From Nostoc sp. ATCC 53789 (GTDB lineage: Bacteria; Cyanobacteriota; Cyanobacteriia; Cyanobacteriales; Nostocaceae), in the NCBI RefSeq assembly GCF_009873495.1, contig NZ_CP046715.1, positions 1 through 34,754 of the forward strand: DNA of 34,754 bases, read 5' to 3'. The notes beneath the pieces were generated by a model that saw nothing but the letters and a program-made list of their open reading frames with translations, was not told where the DNA came from and did not search any database. Both the position numbers and the translations under genes were made by a program. Shown piece by piece: positions 32,729 to 34,754 of the stretch; positions within the stretch are counted from its first letter, which is position 1; each line of letters opens with the position of its first letter.

Positions 32729-33244
32729 TCAAAACAGCTTGTCAACGTACTCTTGTAGATCACTGCGTTTAACTCGCCAACCCTTGCCAATTACTTTGGC
32801 TTTTAACGAACCCGCCGTAATTGCATCTCGCAGGAATTCTCTAGACAACCCAGTTAGCGCTTGTGCCTCTGCAATAGTCAGTAGTAGCTTATCAGCGATC
32901 GGCACTACTGGCTGATTGTCACCTCTGCCCAGCAGCCCTTCAATGATTGAGGACAATTTATCAATTACCCCAATCTCGCCAAACTCCGCAATCTCGCCAG
33001 AAGAATGCACTAATTTACCTGTCTGTGGCTGTTGCTCTGTCGCTATTTGACGAGGTTCAAAGGCTGGTTTTACTGTCGGTTGGTTCAGTTCTGACTTGAA
33101 TGCTTCCAGTTCGGCGGGGTCAAAGTTGGCAGTCGGGCGAGTTTTCCCTTTCTCGTACTTAACGCTGATTCGCCCTTGCTGAACATAACGCTCAAGCGCT
33201 CTCACGCTGACACCAAGATAATCTGCTGCTTCCTGCTTGTTCAT
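32729..33244 (-). CDS. Regulator with two excisionase/MerR-type helix-turn-helix domains
   Basis: A 171-residue protein. The N-terminal domain (MNKQEAADYLGVSVRALERYVQQGRI) and the C-terminal domain (LTIAEAQALTGLSREFLRDAITAGSLKAKVIGKGWRVKRSDLQEYV) are each HTH_17-like. A Gln/Pro-rich linker joins them. I took the ATG at 33244; a TTG at 33256 would add four residues. Such proteins act as excisionase-like directionality factors or repressors. Four copies of CTCGCCA stand directly upstream in opposing pairs, and more lie within and after the gene, so autoregulation is likely. Two HTH domains on one chain could bind two sites at once. Confidence 0.75.
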   Translation of the reverse strand: MNKQEAADYLGVSVRALERYVQQGRISVKYEKGKTRPTANFDPAELEAFKSELNQPTVKPAFEPRQIATEQQPQTGKLVHSSGEIAEFGEIGVIDKLSSIIEGLLGRGDNQPVVPIADKLLLTIAEAQALTGLSREFLRDAITAGSLKAKVIGKGWRVKRSDLQEYVDKLF

Positions 33245-33248
33245 AAAT

Positions 33249-33305
33249 CTCGCCAAATATCGAACCTCGCCAAAATCCTATCAGTGATTGGCGAGTTTTG
33301 GCGAG
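33249..33305. promoter_or_regulatory. Operator of four CTCGCCA sites in opposing pairs
   Basis: Two plus-strand sites (33249, 33266) face two minus-strand sites (33289, 33299), with 17 and 10 bases between successive sites within each pair. This forms an overall inverted array of AATCTCGCCAAA-type words. It sits directly upstream of the double-HTH gene start (33244), where it should block or shape its promoter. Confidence 0.65.
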
Positions 33306-33357
33306 ATTGAGAAAGAGCAACCATTATTCCTCAGATGTGCCTATGCTATTTTTAGCC

Positions 33358-33386
33358 TAAAGTATAGGACTAGGTGCTATACTTTA
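33358..33386. promoter_or_regulatory. Operator palindrome of the toxin-antitoxin operon
   Basis: TAAAGTATA (33358-33366) and TATACTTTA (33378-33386) are exact reverse complements with an 11-base spacer, ending 17 bases before the toxin start. This is the usual position for HigA-type autorepression, and the TATACT word may double as the -10 element. Confidence 0.65.
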
Positions 33387-33403
33387 ACCGAAGAGACTAG
33401 AAA

Positions 33404-33799
33404 ATGAAAATTTACAAAAACCGTACTTTTGACCGTTGGGCGCGAAAGGAAGGGTTAAACAATCTTAGTCTCTGTAACGCTGTAAACGAAATGGCAGCAG
33501 GGCTTTATGATGCTGACCTGGGAGGTGGACTGTTTAAAAAACGCATAGCAAAACCAGGGAAGGGTAAGAGTGGTGGATTTCGGACACTAGTAGCTACTAA
33601 TAATGAAGATCGTTGGTTTTTTATTTTTGGCTTTTCAAAAAACGAACGCAGCAACATTGACTCATATGAAGAAGAAGCTCTAAAAATGTTATCCAAGCAA
33701 TTACTTGCTTATACACATGATGAGCTTGAGCAGGCAAAAAATAGTAATGCGTTAATAGAGGTGATTTGTGATGCGTCAGAAAAAATCAGCGATTCTTGA
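33404..33799 (+). CDS. HigB/RelE-type toxin (COG4737-like)
   Basis: A 131-residue RelE-fold protein. It shows the family pattern KIYKNRTFDRWARKEGL, FKKRIAKPGKGKSGGFRTLVA and WFFIFGFSKNERSNI, followed by a helical C-terminus. Family members are ribosome-dependent mRNA nucleases. The C-terminal 35 residues are longer than usual. It is the first gene of the operon and overlaps the antitoxin gene by 29 bases, the toxin-first order of HigBA. A palindrome in front probably binds the antitoxin. Confidence 0.88.
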   Translation: MKIYKNRTFDRWARKEGLNNLSLCNAVNEMAAGLYDADLGGGLFKKRIAKPGKGKSGGFRTLVATNNEDRWFFIFGFSKNERSNIDSYEEEALKMLSKQLLAYTHDELEQAKNSNALIEVICDASEKISDS

Positions 33800-34088
33800 A
33801 GCAGTTCATGAGACAGCAAAAGACCTACACAAAGCTGGGCTAATGAATCAAACTACATTGCGCGAATTTGAACACCTATGTCTACCTCCTATTGAGCCTC
33901 TAGAACCATTACAAATTAAAGAAATACGGGAATCATCTCAAGTCAGTCAAGCTGTTTTTGCACGTATTTTGAATATAAGTCCTTCAACAGTTCAAAAATG
34001 GGAAATAGGACAAAAGCGGCCTAGTGGAGCATCTCTTAAGCTACTGCACTTGGTAAAGAATCGTGGGTTAAACAGTGTGCTGTATTAA
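33771..34088 (+). CDS. HigA/Xre-type antitoxin
   Basis: A 105-residue protein. The N-terminal half is helical and probably contacts the toxin. The C-terminal Xre helix-turn-helix reads IKEIRESSQVSQAVFARILN...STVQKWEIGQKRPSG. GAGGTGA upstream supports ATG at 33771; the GTG at 33768 is a poorer choice. It overlaps the toxin gene, so the two are co-translated, and it should repress its own promoter at 33358-33386. A CAGCCGA...TCGGCTG inverted repeat (34220-34257) beyond its end may end transcription. Confidence 0.88.
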   Translation: MRQKKSAILEAVHETAKDLHKAGLMNQTTLREFEHLCLPPIEPLEPLQIKEIRESSQVSQAVFARILNISPSTVQKWEIGQKRPSGASLKLLHLVKNRGLNSVLY

Positions 34089-34365
34089 AATTTTTGGCTC
34101 GGAAAACTTACTTACGGGTTATTCCTCTAATTTAACTTGTAAACCATTGTTCACCTCTGGTCGCTCAAAAACCCCAAACTAAGAAACTCTAGTAGCTAAT
34201 TTCTTACTTTTATTTATCACAGCCGAGACTTATCAATGATTTTGAGAGCTTCGGCTGCCCAGCTTTATTGTGCGGTCGGATCTGAAATATCTGGGGCATC
34301 TGGGGAAAAAAGAGTTTTAAAATATACTCAAAATCTTGAAAAGTTTACTTACATAATTTAATAAA

Positions 34366-34754
34366 ATGCTGACTCAGAATTTTATTGAAAATCTACCTGC
34401 CTTTATAGGATTGTTAATTACATCTAGCTGGCTTATATATACAAGTTTACGCATCGCATACAACTTAGATTTAATTCAAGTAACTATAAATTGGTTGTCA
34501 AATAAAAAAATTCTTTTACCATCTTTAGCTACTTTAATCTCACCTTTCTTGTTCATGTACGTTTATAAAATCGTGCCATTATTAGTGGATAAATGGAGAC
34601 TTCGTGAATTTATTGGCATTTTAGGGGCAGTTACAGGTGTAATACTTGGTTTTCTTGTTAGTGAATTCCGTCAATGGAAGACAGAATTGCAACAATTTGA
34701 TACAGTCCGTACTATGTTAAGGATTGAAATAAAGCAAGATTTAGAATTACTTAA
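34366..34754 (+). pseudogene. 5' half of the membrane-protein gene split by the transposon
   Basis: An open frame from ATG 34366 runs off the window edge with no stop. It has three hydrophobic segments: about 12-30 (FIGLLITSSWLIYTSL region), 50-70 (LLPSLATLISPFLFMYVYKIV) and 84-100 (IGILGAVTGVILGFLVSEF). A charged helix follows (RQWKTELQQFDTVRTML...IEIKQDLELL). If the ends are joined, the frame reaches position 1, enters the transposon and hits TAA at 20-22 after six foreign codons. Without the insertion it continues in frame at 4297 to a 252-residue protein. Family unknown; the helix after the last membrane segment looks like a coiled-coil signalling stalk. Confidence 0.8.

Larger units (their letters stand above)
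32655..33305. repeat. Ten-copy family of the heptamer CTCGCCA around the double-HTH gene
   Basis: Exact CTCGCCA occurs on the plus strand at 32655, 32773, 32975, 32993, 33249 and 33266. It occurs on the minus strand (as TGGCGAG) at 32695, 32720, 33289 and 33299. A random 650-bp sequence would be expected to hold about 0.1 copies. The extended form is often AATCTCGCCAAA. Copies lie both in the promoter and inside the coding region of the gene at 32729-33244, so the motif was probably selected as a binding site. Confidence 0.8.

Noticed and set aside
32339..32758. 139-codon plus-strand frame
   Set aside because: It overlaps the end of the STAND gene and the double-HTH gene, has no ribosome site, and its translation lacks protein-like pattern.

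Overview
The window looks like a filamentous, probably heterocyst-forming, cyanobacterium (Nostoc/Anabaena-like). It carries a complete psbA gene for photosystem II D1, many HIP1 octamers (GCGATCGC, e.g. near 9353, 14175, 17488, 18869, 20785, 29389, 32611), and a heptamer STRR repeat at 8109-8143. It also encodes plasmid functions: a primase/helicase, an actin-like partition ATPase, a MobC/relaxase pair, and a coupling-protein-like ATPase. No rRNA or tRNA genes and no CRISPR array were seen.

The two ends of the window appear to join. The last bases (...CTTAA) plus base 1 (T) give CTTAAT directly before the transposon end at base 2, and CTTAAT also directly follows the other transposon end at 4290. 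The open frame that runs off the right edge (34366-34754) continues in the same frame at 4297 once the transposon and one CTTAAT are removed. The simplest reading is a complete circular plasmid of 34,754 bp, cut for display at the insertion site of a 4.3-kb transposon that splits a 252-codon membrane-protein gene.

Layout. (1) 2-4290: a Tn7/Mu/Tn5053-like transposon with long inverted ends rich in repeats, a DDE transposase, an AAA partner ATPase and, in the opposite direction, a tyrosine recombinase. No TniQ/TnsD, TnsA or CRISPR parts were found. (2) 4291-6948: the 3' half of the broken gene, a small unknown gene, and a tightly coupled ABC-type ATPase/TOPRIM nuclease pair of anti-phage type. 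(3) 7237-9905: a tyrosine recombinase, a methyltransferase and about 1 kb of decayed or repetitive DNA. (4) 9906-10988: psbA (Glu130, high-light type D1) with a strong terminator. (5) 11052-16452: an unknown protein, a VapE-type primase/helicase, a structured non-coding region that may be the replication origin, and small ribbon-helix-helix proteins. (6) 16453-21490: a ParM/ParR-like partition operon running into small and membrane proteins and a large P-loop ATPase. (7) 21655-25910: the mobilization region, with an accessory protein, candidate oriT structures, MobC and a relaxase with an internal 183-bp repeat. (8) 26108-28178: a membrane protein plus an SGNH hydrolase, ended by a perfect hairpin. 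(9) 28357-34088: gene remnants, a small membrane-tail protein, a 1050-residue HTH-STAND-TPR protein, a double-HTH regulator surrounded by ten copies of a CTCGCCA heptamer, and a HigBA-type toxin-antitoxin pair. (10) 34366-34754: the 5' half of the broken gene.

Together the genes describe a stable mobilizable plasmid. Primase, partition, recombinase and toxin-antitoxin genes would maintain it; the relaxase, MobC and coupling-like ATPase would let it move with help from elsewhere. Its cargo includes candidate defence genes (ATPase/TOPRIM, STAND) and a photosystem II core gene.
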